The notes under the pieces were generated by a model that saw only the letters and a list, made by a program, of their open reading frames with translations, ran no database searches and was not told the DNA's origin. From contig NC_049561.1 in assembly GCF_013368755.1 (NCBI RefSeq), positions 372,001 to 436,000 of the forward strand: a stretch of 64,000 bases of DNA. Reading direction: 5' to 3'. The position numbers and the translations under genes were made by a program. This DNA comes from Talaromyces rugulosus (lineage: Eukaryota; Ascomycota; Eurotiomycetes; Eurotiales; Trichocomaceae). This document shows, one piece after another, positions 10,101 through 20,220 of the stretch. Each line of letters opens with the position of its first letter. The first letter of the stretch is position 1.

Positions 10101-11729
10101 CATTTCCCAGCTCGAAAGCAATCACAAGTCTCCTCTTCTACTTCAGAAGCCGATTCTATAATGGCAGCGGTAGCCTCAATGGGACCAAGACTTGATACAG
10201 CCTGCGAAGAAGATATATGGACTGAATATGACGATCTTCTGGACATAGTTTTGACTTCTACCGATGACGCAACAGCAAAAGGACAGAATACAGAACCATT
10301 TGAAATGGTTACAAAGGCAAGCAAAACTCTGCAGGCAGAGCTTAATGCCTCGAAAGAGAAGCCTCGTGTTTCTACCCCGTCCGATACGCTTTCAGTTCCT
10401 ATCTCAGACCTACCTCAACGATCGAGCGACGCGTCTGTCAGACTACGGCGATCCCAGATTGCTACTGCTTTGCATACTTCTATGTCGATTTCTCCTCAAA
10501 CCTCGTACAGCGAGCTCATTGCTGGCTACGCAGAGCGCAATACAAGTACAACTGACTTGACCATGCCGGAAAGTCCTGCAGTACTTCCGACCATCGAAGA
10601 TCAGTCAGATGAGCCTCAATCGCCAACTCCAACAAAGACTGATTTTGAGATTACTCGACGGCGAAATACGATGTTATTTGACATGGCAGAAAGAGACCGG
10701 GAAGGCGCTGCTGCTCAAACCAATCTCCGGTCTGCTTCTCTCATGACAAGCAGATGGCTTTCATTTGGGCGTGTGCTTTTCAGCCCAGCCCACAATCGCA
10801 TCAAGGAGAGCGAATCGGATCGTATGCTGATTATTGATGGTCTCGGCAATGATGACTGGTCATACTATTGCGCCCTTACCTATCCTAATGCCACAATATA
10901 CAGCTTGAGTATTCGACCCGGGTCCTCGGTTCTTCCGCCGCATCCAGAGGCATGGAAACCCCCTATGAATCACCATCTGATCCATCAACCTAGCACCAGT
11001 GCAGCGTTCCCATTTCCCAAAAACTTTTTTGCGGTGTGCATTCTCCGATTTCCGCCTGCTTACTCTGAAGACGGACAACGAAACATTCTTTCAGAATGCA
11101 AGAGAGTGCTTCGCCCTGGCGGTTACCTGGAGATGAGTGTCATAGACCTGGACCTTGTAAATGTCGGTAGCCGGGGACGAAAGGCCGTGAGGACTCTGAA
11201 GGAAAGGATCTTTCTCACCGACTCGAACATTAGTCTTAAACCCGCAAGCGACAACATTCAAAGACTCCTGGGCACATGTGGCTATGACAACCTTAATCGA
11301 TGCATGGTTAGCGTTCCAGTGGCGGGTATGGTAGGCGGTTCCGCGCATTCTTCTATCTCCAATCGTTCCATGGCTGAGCGTTCTTTATCTTCACGGACGT
11401 CTCCTTCGCAGCCGATATCTACTACGGACTCGCAACCACATACAAGGACCCCTTCTGATGAAACAGGGCGCTCCCTTGGTGACTTGTTGTCAGACCCCTC
11501 TCCTTCGGCAACAAATGACGAGTCCATCACAAAAATGGTTGCCAGAGTTGGACGGTGGTGGTATACAAGGTGCTATGAGATACCCGTTCTTGTAGACCCC
11601 AGCAATGATCGCAGCATCTGGGCCGAACGCAAACTGTTGAGGGAGTGTCAAAAACACGGTACTGGATTCAGACTACTTATCGCATATGCTCAAAAGCCCA
11701 GCGAAAAAAGACGAACTGTCAGCGTATGA
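7176..11729 (+). CDS. Large disordered protein with C-terminal methyltransferase-like domain
   Basis: Single exon of 1,517 aa. The ATG at 7176 is the first in frame (an upstream in-frame GTG at 7173 is not a credible start). The first ~1,190 residues are Ser/Thr/Pro/Arg-rich and look largely disordered, with many short basic-Ser patches that could be phosphorylated. From about residue 1190 the sequence becomes globular: WLSFGRVLF, then LIIDGLGNDDW near 1218-1227, YPNATIYSLSIRP, NFFAVCILRFPPAYSEDGQRNILSE, and RVLRPGGYLEMSVIDLD near 1309. The latter is the strand-4/5 signature of class I SAM-dependent (type 11) methyltransferases. The usual D/E-x-G-x-G-x-G SAM loop is replaced by DGLGNDDW, so catalytic competence is uncertain. 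A Ser-rich insert follows, then a conserved-looking end with GRWWYTRCYEIPVL. Substrate unknown. Confidence 0.85.
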   Translation: MSSHRFERIRPSRVVGGKPLIHDATPSSLQASAISKSAVVSSFKSHIPTPVNGSVDHRSESRQDEHPVHPLAKTSRSFSSDDARPTGIPRINGNHSSARRPSAPSVFASRPSNSPASATPAIPAPSTAKVENVENTRGRPRNVLRRKANFRKPKVDTDVAVEQQSSTSPGAHDDQNEHGSIDQRSQDTSRSEKSSTSLARLPKMKIPKPAEQPAPQQIPKELIGLRTVVNTQNLPPPPTPIYAPSASPSTRYSGSPGMWSSRGSTPTSLSSYSPGITQPATTGYRFKQSPIQTRQPTLQRTTTTPVSQTEGDEPTFLGPIAGESYTRQIKIDAYAGDQRQTLPRSPPPRKSSMKFKAPHTSVDETTSQHADVHIPQSRGENETSSINIDTASETRSAANSSPVRPRRPSRQGTDHLEKATSPIIRSNMTALRTTGHTRRESADKLTSPERVRGIPIRSAATSVESFQSATSSKIPSRGQSPLRIPKRPTRTLVKSPKPQNEIGDANTTRKFGLFSKKSKTNLSVSKGDAADKSSRKGPAAGTGHEGYGKYAHRGRKPSVGNNGGPRARSSSTTGGRSVTSSKSGKQQPDIDDFLLDRLEPVVISGGGVDRDQLFRTHSGQSMSSLSVTSAPDSSSIHAGAIMNGYSSESLGTSATDYTKQSSSFGSDSYLPSQLENLHGMKSSVRNDSSPSLLSNTTGRRRGSNDTRTVPEETKISALPQISKASQKPDSTKKSTNKVSRKWNNFFHRSQKSDQKEHAAVNKVTTDAHLHAKIAVLPNSRPVAHYALLDTDSETLEDILNHVEDSPLSDDETVSPRADPNLQVRHGTSVLLPSPPALWTEFANVNNTNTNTKSQQTRPASPKVFFHKEEQNEPTEGGKRSRLTSVGRIPQVVSREDRGHKPSSQSYSRPFGHDEGPLFSIGGQYSTSRPQLDLRTEFSRNQFANTESGTPKPASAPVISESTKFASGAYADNEFLHFPARKQSQVSSSTSEADSIMAAVASMGPRLDTACEEDIWTEYDDLLDIVLTSTDDATAKGQNTEPFEMVTKASKTLQAELNASKEKPRVSTPSDTLSVPISDLPQRSSDASVRLRRSQIATALHTSMSISPQTSYSELIAGYAERNTSTTDLTMPESPAVLPTIEDQSDEPQSPTPTKTDFEITRRRNTMLFDMAERDREGAAAQTNLRSASLMTSRWLSFGRVLFSPAHNRIKESESDRMLIIDGLGNDDWSYYCALTYPNATIYSLSIRPGSSVLPPHPEAWKPPMNHHLIHQPSTSAAFPFPKNFFAVCILRFPPAYSEDGQRNILSECKRVLRPGGYLEMSVIDLDLVNVGSRGRKAVRTLKERIFLTDSNISLKPASDNIQRLLGTCGYDNLNRCMVSVPVAGMVGGSAHSSISNRSMAERSLSSRTSPSQPISTTDSQPHTRTPSDETGRSLGDLLSDPSPSATNDESITKMVARVGRWWYTRCYEIPVLVDPSNDRSIWAERKLLRECQKHGTGFRLLIAYAQKPSEKRRTVSV

Positions 11730-12665
11730 CAACCTAACGACCGCATCGAATTTTAAACTTTTATTCCCTTTTGACGACGAAAGATGACATGGCTGATTAT
11801 TACGATGTTTGATTTGAAACTAATTTGATGATTATGACTGAGACGATCCATGATGATTGCTACTTTTTTGATCGCTTCAAGACACCAGACTGAAGCTGTG
11901 TTTTTTTCCCTCTCATCTTGTTACGAAGCAAGCGATTTATATTCAACATGATGGAGCGTTGTTTTGCAGATAAGACAAGACGCATGATGGACCTCGCGGC
12001 CCTTTCTTAACGACATTACTTGCAATGATTCTTGTTTTGATTTTTCCTCATCATACCTATACCAGTCGAGATTTCCGGTGGTTCATGCTTTTTCTTTTTT
12101 CTTTCTGATTGATGCTTCGTTTCTCTGGTTTCTTTGAGCACGGGAGGCTGTATGAAAACCCATTTTTATCATTTCTTTTACTTTTACTATCTAATATCGT
12201 CTTTCAATACTTCTGTTCAAGCAGGTCTGTGGATGGATATAATAGGGCTTATTTTAATAAGTAAAAAAAAAATATACCAAATATTTATTTATCTTCAAAA
12301 CTCATTTCCAATTAATTACTTTTTCTTCTCAATGATAAATAGTGCGAACGCCTTGGAAACATTGGGCGAGAAATCCGCCAGCAACATTGAAGAAACCTAA
12401 TTTCAACCGATGGATGTAAGAAAGTGTTAAAGATACAGAAAAAAAGCGTGTAGAGCAGGGACGTTAGAGCTCAAAAGATAAACCTCTTCTCAATAGAGAG
12501 AGAAAACTTGGAATTGATGAAATGAATCGAATGATCGATCTTTTATTTTTCCTTGTTGATGAAGTGGATTTGAGCTCGTTAAATGAGAAAATCCCTCGTG
12601 GAACTGTTTTTCGATCAAGTAGGGGAAACAAGCGAAAATTCAGCATCCAATAGATCAAAAATCAT
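11730..12665. other. Convergent intergenic region
   Basis: Lies between the 3' ends of the methyltransferase-like gene and pob3. It is AT-rich with T runs, as expected for two 3' untranslated regions. The frame open at 12134-12400 is low-complexity and not protein-like. Confidence 0.5.
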
Positions 12666-14757
12666 CTATTTTCCAACTTTGGATTTTTTCTTGGGTCGAT
12701 CTTCTTCCTCTCCATCGTCGCCTTCTGCTGCATCGTCACCATCGGCATCGGCCATTTCGGCATCGCTGCCGCTTTCGCTGCCACTGCTCTCGTGCGCAGA
12801 GTCATATTCTTCGGCAACGTCAGAGTCAGAATCTGCGCGGAAATCTTCATCTACAGATTCTTCGTCTTCATCGGCTGAGCCGCGGTCCGGGCGGGCGTCA
12901 TCTTCGCTAGAAAGGTCGTCGTTGTCGAGCGCTGCAGCGATGAGGGCCGAAGACTGTTATGTGTTAGATTTGCCCTGGAGCCATATATATACAAGGAAGC
13001 TTACTTCGTCGACCATTTCATTTTTGAGACGGATGTTCTTGGCCTTGAAAAATTCCTCAAGAGGTTGTTGTTCCTCGCTGTGGACACATGTTAGCTAAAG
13101 ATGCTTGCTTTTGCCGGAACGCCAGCTTACCGGTTGATATTGCTGAATTGGTGCTCGCCAAGCCCACCCTTCAAGCTGATAGTTATATCGAAAGTGCGAC
13201 TAGCCGAAATAGCACCACCAACACGCGACATGGTGACAACCGAGACGTTTTCAATCTGAATATACGTGGCCGGTTTCGGAACAAACATCAAACTCTTGTC
13301 CAAAAAGTACAAGAGACCCTCATTGGCTTTGATAGAGCATTTGACTCCACTGTGACCATGGTGACTGATGAAGTCCTTTGACGGCATGATGACTTTCTTG
13401 CCCGCAAGGCCGCGGAAAATCTTGGTGATGACTTGGTGAATGGGTTCCTCGTATCGAGGTTCCAACTTGTCTTTGTAGCGATCTTTCAACAGCTCCCTAG
13501 ACTTCATGTTAGATATTTCTGACCATTGATAGAAGGCGAAGACAAATAAAATAAAACATACTCTGTCATGTTAAGTTCTATGCTCACTTCTTCGTCCAAT
13601 TTTAATTGCATGACGAGGAATGGATACCGAGTTTGGCCCTGTCGAAGTGGTGGGTCCAGGCCAAAGACGATGAGAGTGTGTGTCTCATCGTTCTTGGGCA
13701 ACAAGAAGAATTTTTTTATCGACGAGTACTGGATCTTGTAGTCGTATGTCTTGCCACGTAACCGGAACGATGATTCGTACATGTCAATATCGAAACGACC
13801 TCTGTTCACACAAAGTTAGTTAATATGCACTTTTGGGTTTTAAGTATAACAATTGCGTACCTGGGAGTAAGATGTAGGACGTCTAGGAATGTTGCGAATG
13901 TGTCTCCTGCAACATCGCCAATCTCAGCCTTGTCCATCAAAGTTTCGTAAAAGAGGTTCGCAGCATTCTGTTCTTCGGCTCCCTCCTCTTCCTGCTCTGG
14001 TTCTTCTTCTCCGCCACTACCCTCCTTCTTGACGTCGTCCCCTTCGGTTTTTTCCTTCTTTAATATGGTTCCGGGGATGTAAAATCTCATTTCCACTAGC
14101 TCGTCGGTTCCAGCAGCGGCCTTCCGACCACGGTTCTTTGTGCTTCCTTCGATGTGGCCGTTTGTCTTCTCATCGGTCGGCAGAGCGAATTCCACAGCGA
14201 CTTCGTTTTTGCCAGCCAAGTTTGTGTTTGAAATCTCCGAGTATGGAATCTCGAAGGCGGGACGATTCTGGACATTAAATGCAAGCTCTGCCTTGGTGAA
14301 TTCAGCCTTGCCCCAGTTCCAGCCCCGAAGAGCGTGCTCGCGCTGTTCGACTGCGACACCGTACCAAACTTTGAAAGCCTTGCTCAGTCGTTCAAAATCC
14401 TTAGAAGAAACACCAACGTTAGCACGCACCCAAGGAATCAACCGGACTCTGGGCTATAACGCACCTCTTGTTCGAATCCATCAAGTTGAATAACACCGGA
14501 CGTCCTCGAGAGAATCTTCAGCTCGTATGCTTTGGCGGCCCGGCTCCATTGTGCAGCGCCAATATTGCTGCTATCTAATGTGAAGGTATCGCCGCCGCCT
14601 GCTGGCCGCCAGCCCATACCGCTCTCTGCCAGCTTGCATTTTCCTGATTGTTTGGATAGATCCAGGTAGATGTTGTCGAAACTCTCCCTTCAACGAGAGC
14701 TTAACGTTAGTTTGTATTCGACACATACATAGAAAGGAAATGAAGGCAAGCTCACAT
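12666..14757 (-). CDS. pob3: FACT complex subunit Pob3
   Basis: Seven exons on the minus strand: 14757-14756, 14687-14465, 14399-13861, 13801-13562, 13496-13131, 13077-13005 and 12953-12666. Together they encode 576 aa and all junction phases agree. The protein opens MESFDNIYLDLSKQSGKCKL and contains the SSrecog/Pob3 N-terminal domain (KLAESGMGWRP, GWNWGKAEF), the tandem PH-like middle domain (FDIDMYESSFRLRGKTYDYKI, IHQVITKIFRGLAGKKV) and a long Asp/Glu/Ser-rich C-terminal tail ending in a basic KKKSK motif. There is no HMG box, as in other fungal Pob3 (animal SSRP1 has one). With Spt16, Pob3 forms FACT, which reorganises H2A-H2B during transcription and replication in the nucleus. Odd point: the initiation codon is split AT|G by the first intron (14755-14688); the only alternative ATG would delete conserved residues. 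Confidence 0.93.
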
Positions 14758-15732
14758 ATTGGAGGTGCGCCGAAGCGACAAATGATGGAGAAGGGAGCTA
14801 GCTGGCTTAAACTAAGGGTGGTGTATAAGGAGGGTCCCTTTCTTGCTAGAAGTCAAGTCAAGAGAGTCATGAGGCGTGCAAATTGACAATTTCGGGCTCA
14901 CGCGTCCGTTGCGCGCCGCGGGAGCGACCACTTGGAGGGCCCGATCGGGACTAGCGCGTTAAAGCCACCAAAGGTCACGTGGTAATGTCACGTGCATCTG
15001 GTGGCCTGAGTCCTGAGGCAGAAATACACCGGGAAGCCCTTCAAAGTTCAACCATGTCAATAGCTTCAACTTCGGAATGGGCTCCACCAAAAGGAAGACA
15101 AAAGACACAGGGTTTCAAGGTTCGCCTGAAATCTAAGACATGGAGTGGCTGCTGATTAACTGATGCAGCATTATTATCGATTACGACTGCAACTATAATT
15201 CGGCATCATCATTATTAAGTTGATGATCCGGGCCGATTCGCGCGATTTTGCCCTCACTTCAAATTAGCCTTCTTTCTAGAAGATTGCATCGAATCAGACA
15301 GCCACAGCATCGAGGATCGCTGTCGCGATACTCCATTTTTTCGCCCGTGCGTGTCGACTAGTTATCCTAATTTCTCAGGCGCCATTTCGGCAAAAGTGGT
15401 TGGGAAAATTGCCTGTTTGGGCAGTCTTGCAGTCTCTCTCTTCCTTTCATCCCACCAGTCTGCTGCTGTTTTCGTGCCCTGAACATATTTCAGCGGTAGA
15501 CACACGCAATCCAAAATCTACACACACGATCTCGAATTGCCATATCTGTAGCCCCCTCGAATGGCTCATAGAGCTGGCTTGGATGTTGGACTAGTGAAGC
15601 ATACTTCGTTTAGTATAAGCCAATGAGAAGCCGCTTGACAAAAAGGACCCTGGTTTCACATCGCTATCACCGTATCAGCGCCCAAATTATTAGCCCGTTT
15701 GTCACGCCTTAACAAGCCAGGTCAGCCTCGAG
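14758..15732. other. Divergent promoter region between pob3 and the C2H2/Zn2Cys6 regulator
   Basis: About 975 bp with no gene. It contains a tandem pair of CACGTG E-boxes (listed separately) about 220 bp from the pob3 start and a GC-rich segment at 14905-14945. The rest shows no recognisable feature. Confidence 0.55.
14974..14994. promoter_or_regulatory. Tandem GTCACGTG E-boxes
   Basis: Two identical GTCACGTG octamers (CACGTG cores at 14976-14981 and 14989-14994) are separated by GTAAT and lie within flanking arms (GCCACCA on the left, TGGTGGC on the right) that could pair. GTCACGTG is the preferred site of Cbf1/USF-class bHLH factors. The pair lies about 220 bp upstream of pob3 and 740 bp from the divergent regulator gene, so pob3 is the likelier target. 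Binding is inferred, not shown. Confidence 0.5.
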
Positions 15733-18407
15733 ATGTCGGAAAACGCGGGGAAAGGATCGACGCGCCAAATTATACGGCCACCTAGTGATAATAATTTGCA
15801 AGGCTGGAAAAGAAGCCGAATCCGTCCCCAAAACCTCCCATGGACCACGTTATTCAAGGGGGAAAACACAAACAAGGACAAGAAAACAACAATGGTTTCC
15901 CATGAGAAGAACGCTCTCTTCACCTGCAGTCAATGCCACCGTCGATACTCCACCCAGAGTGCCCTGTTGCGCCACCAAAAGAGCCACGATAGGAGCGCCT
16001 GGCATTCATGTGAGATCTGCAACCTCAAGTTTTCACGAACCGATATTCTTCAGCGCCACAAACAACTGCATGGTAACGGCAACGGGCAATCGGAGCGCAA
16101 ACGCGCCATCAAGGCCTGCGATGGATGTCGCCGAAACAAAATTCGCTGCACTGGGGACAATCCGTGCCAGACCTGCTCTAAACTGGGCAAGAAATGCACC
16201 TATTTGACGCACGTGGCTCGACCAAGTGTCCAGGGCTTGCACAAAGAACGTAAACAGATCGTCGCCTCTAGGGAAGAAAATCCAAGTGATGTCTTCGCGC
16301 CAAAAGACATCATCTCGACCGCTGACCCTGTCCCGACTGGTAAGAATGACTCCCGAGCAGCCCTCTCGACTTAGTTCATTATGGAATTGACACACGAGTA
16401 GTGCCCATTGGTGCAAATAGCAACAACAAAAAAAATAATGAATTCGTCGCCCCGGACCTCGTAGCTGCAGCCATGACAGACAACTATAACACCGCGCGAT
16501 TAGCAGAGAACCCCCAATTGTTCACCGATATCGATCGATTGCTGGCTCAATCACCCAACCTCGTGGCCTTGACTTCGAAGGGCGACAGGAATATCGATTT
16601 CCTACTGCCACGATCCCCTGACGCGAATACCGGTGGCTCCCCTAGTTTTTTTGAATTCACCCTGGGCAGTGGGCTCGACCAGCCCATGTTTCCAGTCACC
16701 CAAACCCCATATCTATTGAATGAAAAACTTCCCGATCCCGTCATGCAAAATATATTTTTACCGCACAATGTCGTTCGCGACATGGTTCACCAGGCAGCTG
16801 TCGATTTCCTGGAGCTGGGGACCAAGGATGCCGTATTTCGCAGTCGCAAAAGGCGAAACTTTTCGCAAGCGATAGAGAAATTTTTCAACCTGTCCAACTA
16901 TATGGAGGGGAAGCCAACCCACGTACTGCATACCTTTTTGTCCTCTTTCTTCGAGAATTTCTCAGTACTGTGGCCCATTACCTGGCACCAAGGAGCCGAC
17001 CATGATACAGTTGAGCCGTTGCTCTACCTGACCATGACAGCAATCGGAGCCATGCACGCCGAGTCCCCAAATGCAGCAGCGTACGGCTTAGCACTACACC
17101 AAGAGCTATGTGCAGTCCTTCCCAATTCTTGTTTGCTGTGCCCGGACGAGGAGATCAAGTTAGAAATCATCTTTGAGGCTCTGCTTCTCAGTGAAACAAT
17201 GGCACTTTATCGCGGAGACTCACAGGCCTGTGGATTTGTTCAGCAAGCCCGAGCTGTCCTAGTTTCCCATGCGCGCAGACTCGGTCTTTTCCACGAGTTA
17301 CCTGCCCAGGAATCCAACGACTCCGCTATGGAAGTCTGCCACAATCAGACCGAAAAGGAGCTGCAACAGTGGATTCGGATGGAGCGACGGCGCCGAATGG
17401 CGTTTGGATTCTTCCGATGCGAGGTATTTTCCAGTTTGCTATTCAACACCCGTCCGTTGATCGGGTCGGACGATTTACGTCTCAGAATCCCCTGCGATCA
17501 TGAAACTTGGATGTATGTCGGCCCGGAGTGGAGAGAAAAACTGCTCTTGGTCGCTGAAGAGGCTATCTCGTATCCGCTATACTCTGAGCTCATGCGTGCA
17601 GCAACTGAGGGCGAAAATTCACAACTTCCTCCACTCAACGCGTCAGCTCATGAGCTCGTTCTGTATGGTCTTCAGATACCACTCTTGGCTTCTTTCCATG
17701 ACAATGGCAAACCATACCAGGAGGTGCCAGAGTTTGGAAATCCTTATGCAGCCGACTCCTCTTTTTCGTTTTCCGGATTGCAGGAATCTCGTCTTGCAAG
17801 TGGGATGGCGTTACCCGAGATTCTTCGTCTTATAGATGGGTGGAGAGCTACCCACGATCGACTTCTGTCAACAGACCGGCTTAATGGCAAAGCCCCTTCT
17901 GGAGAGGGTTTCTCGCCGCGACTTCTCTATCACATGGGATATATCCGAAGTAATGCGGATTTAATGGCACTGCAAAGCGTCGCATCGTATAACAGTAACA
18001 AAGAGGAGGGTAGCCCCCCAATGGCAGACTTCTCGCAAGACCAGTTGATCCTACAACAAGTCCGGCTATGGACAACGACAGATTCTGCAAAAGTCGCTTT
18101 GTCGCACGCGTGCCAGATCTGGGCTTTGGCTGAAAAGCACCTGGCACAGTCCAAGACAAAAGATACATCAAGTCTGAAGTATGATCAAGACATCAACATC
18201 GTCTCGATGATATCTCTCTACTATGCCGCCATCGTCATCTGGGTCATGGCAGAATTGTGCCCTGATATCAGTATTCGTAACATTCGTCAAGGCGTCCGCC
18301 AAATAGGTGATGTAGTGGAGAGAGCAAGCACTTCATCGTGGCAGATGGCATCTTCGCTTATAATGAACACTAAGGCACTAGCTTATAAGGGGCTATATTA
18401 TTTCTAA
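15733..18407 (+). CDS. Transcription factor with two C2H2 fingers, a Zn2Cys6 cluster and a fungal_trans domain
   Basis: Two exons, 15733-16339 and 16402-18407, joined by a 62-nt intron (GTAAGA donor, TAG acceptor; junction codon G|TG, Val); 870 aa. Residues 65-85 (CSQC...H...H) and 93-113 (CEIC...H...H) are two C2H2 zinc fingers. Right after them, Cys129, 132, 139, 145, 148 and 155 form a CX2CX6CX5CX2CX6C binuclear cluster within a basic region. The second exon carries the fungal_trans middle homology region, including HTFLSSFFENFSVLWPITW and ERRRRMAFGFFRCEVF. Dual C2H2-Zn2Cys6 regulators are a known fungal subgroup, acting in the nucleus on pathway genes. ATG 15733 is the first in frame; ATG 15892 would also keep every finger. 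Downstream lie a pseudogene, a bicupin and a monooxygenase, so it may be their local regulator (inference). Confidence 0.88.
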
Positions 18408-18920
18408 AATTACACTATTGTCACGACCTTTATTATTATTATCAATATATATTACTGGTATTACATGTCATGTCCTTACCACATAGGCCAATGCTTCTAT
18501 TATTAGGTTAATGTGGATACGGTTTCTCGCTCGGGCATGATTGATGTCGACTTTCCGTCTTAGTCGTCTCAGTTATGTGCATAATAATAGAAACTTCCAA
18601 TTTTATACAACAAGATCTTCCAGAATATTACTGTAAACATATATAGCATTGAATAAGATTGTATACGGGGGTTCCCGTGTCGGTTAATGTGGTTACCGGT
18701 GGATTGCTTCCGCAGTCAGCTTTTGATTATTGACAATTCCGCGCTGAGCAGTAACCTGTGTGGATTTATATTCATCTTCATTATTTTAATATCCGAATAT
18801 AAGCGGGGCTCACTGACTCTGTCTCTATATGAAATGTTTGTTAGCTACTAGTAGTATTGAAGTCACTCAGGGCGCCTATCAAAACTTGGACTAATAATAC
18901 CCAACGTTTCAATTGATATT
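18408..18920. other. AT-rich intergenic region
   Basis: 3' flank of the regulator and remnant promoter of the dienelactone-hydrolase pseudogene. It contains an inverted repeat ACGGG-GGTT-CCCGT at 18665-18678, the kind of CGG/CCG palindrome Zn2Cys6 proteins bind. No gene seen. Confidence 0.4.
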
Positions 18921-19734
18921 ATGGCTACTAAAGTACTAGGGCCTTGCTGTTTCACGGATTTAAGCACGAAGGAAACTCCGTGGGTACCGCCACGTCTATC
19001 AAAGTAAGTGCGTACTTGGTATTAGAAGCAGTCCTGGGTTATCACGAGCCACAAGGCTACATATGTAATGCACATGTATAACAAGTTGAAACATATAATT
19101 CCAAGCCTGCTCACCCAAAAAACTGCCGTACTACTCTTACCCAACGTTTAACATTAACATTAAAAATAAACTCCTAGCAGATGACTATAATGGCTTCCTA
19201 ACTCTCATCCCCGAGTTCTTTCAGGGAGACCAAGTCGATTTCGGCGATTTAATGGCCGGAAAGATCGAGCTTAGCCAATAGAGCAGCAAGTATGGCGTTT
19301 TAGAGGTTCATCTTATTGTAGAATCGGTCATCAAGCGGCTCCGTGAGAACAAGGATATCAATGTCATTGCTGCTGCCGGGTGTTGTTTTGGGGGAAAGAT
19401 ATTTTCTTTTCCTTCCCGGGCTTGTTCTCAACTAGCTGCTATTGAAGGGCCTCTATCAATTGCTGCTGCGGGTATGTTATCTTCTCGAAGAAGCCTTTTA
19501 TAAATAATTTAATAACTGGATTTTAATAGAAACGGACAAAATTTACACTAGTGAGCTGCGATGGAAGTCTGAGGGTTTCAAACTTTGTCAAAAACCGGCA
19601 AGTCATATCAGATCAACCTGTACAGTGGCGTAGAACATGGGTATTCTGTACGAGATTTGACTAACAAAAGTGTCAAATACGCCAAAGAGGGAGCTTTTAT
19701 GCAGGGCGTTTCCTGGTTTAAGAACTATATCTGA
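18921..19734 (+). pseudogene. Dienelactone hydrolase family pseudogene
   Basis: Degenerate but easily recognised. It starts MATKVLGPCCFT (ATG 18921); a one-base loss near 18955 moves the continuation GFKHEGNSVGTATSIK into the next frame. KTAVLLLPNV appears at 19119-19148 and runs into TAA. NKLLADDYNGFLTLIPEFF...GDQV follows in another frame from 19165 and stops at 19279. ESVIKRLRENKDINVIAAAGCCFGGK (from 19321) keeps the GxCFGG nucleophile elbow. It then jumps to LAAIEGPLSIAAAE across what looks like a deletion of several dozen codons. An intact intron (GTATGT...TAG, about 19472-19530) is retained. After another shift, YQINLYSGVEHGYSVRDLT keeps the catalytic His, and the frame ends FMQGVSWFKNYI-stop at 19732-19734. 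Ancestral activity: alpha/beta-hydrolase opening of dienelactones or related esters in aromatic catabolism. At least three frame breaks, stops and a deletion rule out a working product. Confidence 0.85.
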
Positions 19735-20220
19735 TAGATTGATTTTCAAATGCTCATTTTAAAATCCTAAGTGCGCTATTTGGATACGCAAAATTTGATA
19801 AAATGACAGTAGCAGAAATATTGCGTTATTTTTAAAGAATTCCTTATGTTCTAATCGCACTAAACGTCGGGTCTCGTAAAGGTCTACTGCAACTTATTGG
19901 CCTTTTTCAAAACGACAGCACTTGAGTATTCTTCAGAGTGCGACATTACACAACACTAAAGCATAAATCTATGTTTCGTTTAACTAGCGCATCGTTAATG
20001 TGTTCTCTCAACGGGAGTGATCTTTTGTATTGTAAAATTAGCAATTTGACGACTAAATAATTTAATTTTACAATTTTTAGTCAGGTTAATACGGTCTTAG
20101 ATATCTAATGTATTAAATTAATTGTCAACTACATATATAAAGTACTAATAATAAGACATCTATTTTCGAATTTCATGACAGTTCCTAATATGCAAAAAAA
20201 GAAAATATTATGAAACATGG
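19735..20220. other. AT-rich intergenic region
   Basis: Very AT-rich, between the pseudogene and the 3' end of the bicupin gene. No feature recognised. Confidence 0.5.

Noticed and set aside
12583..13098. Plus-strand Ser-rich open frame of 171 codons
   Set aside because: It is the exact antisense of the acidic Asp/Glu/Ser tail of Pob3 and of an intron; the minus-strand exons explain the sequence fully.
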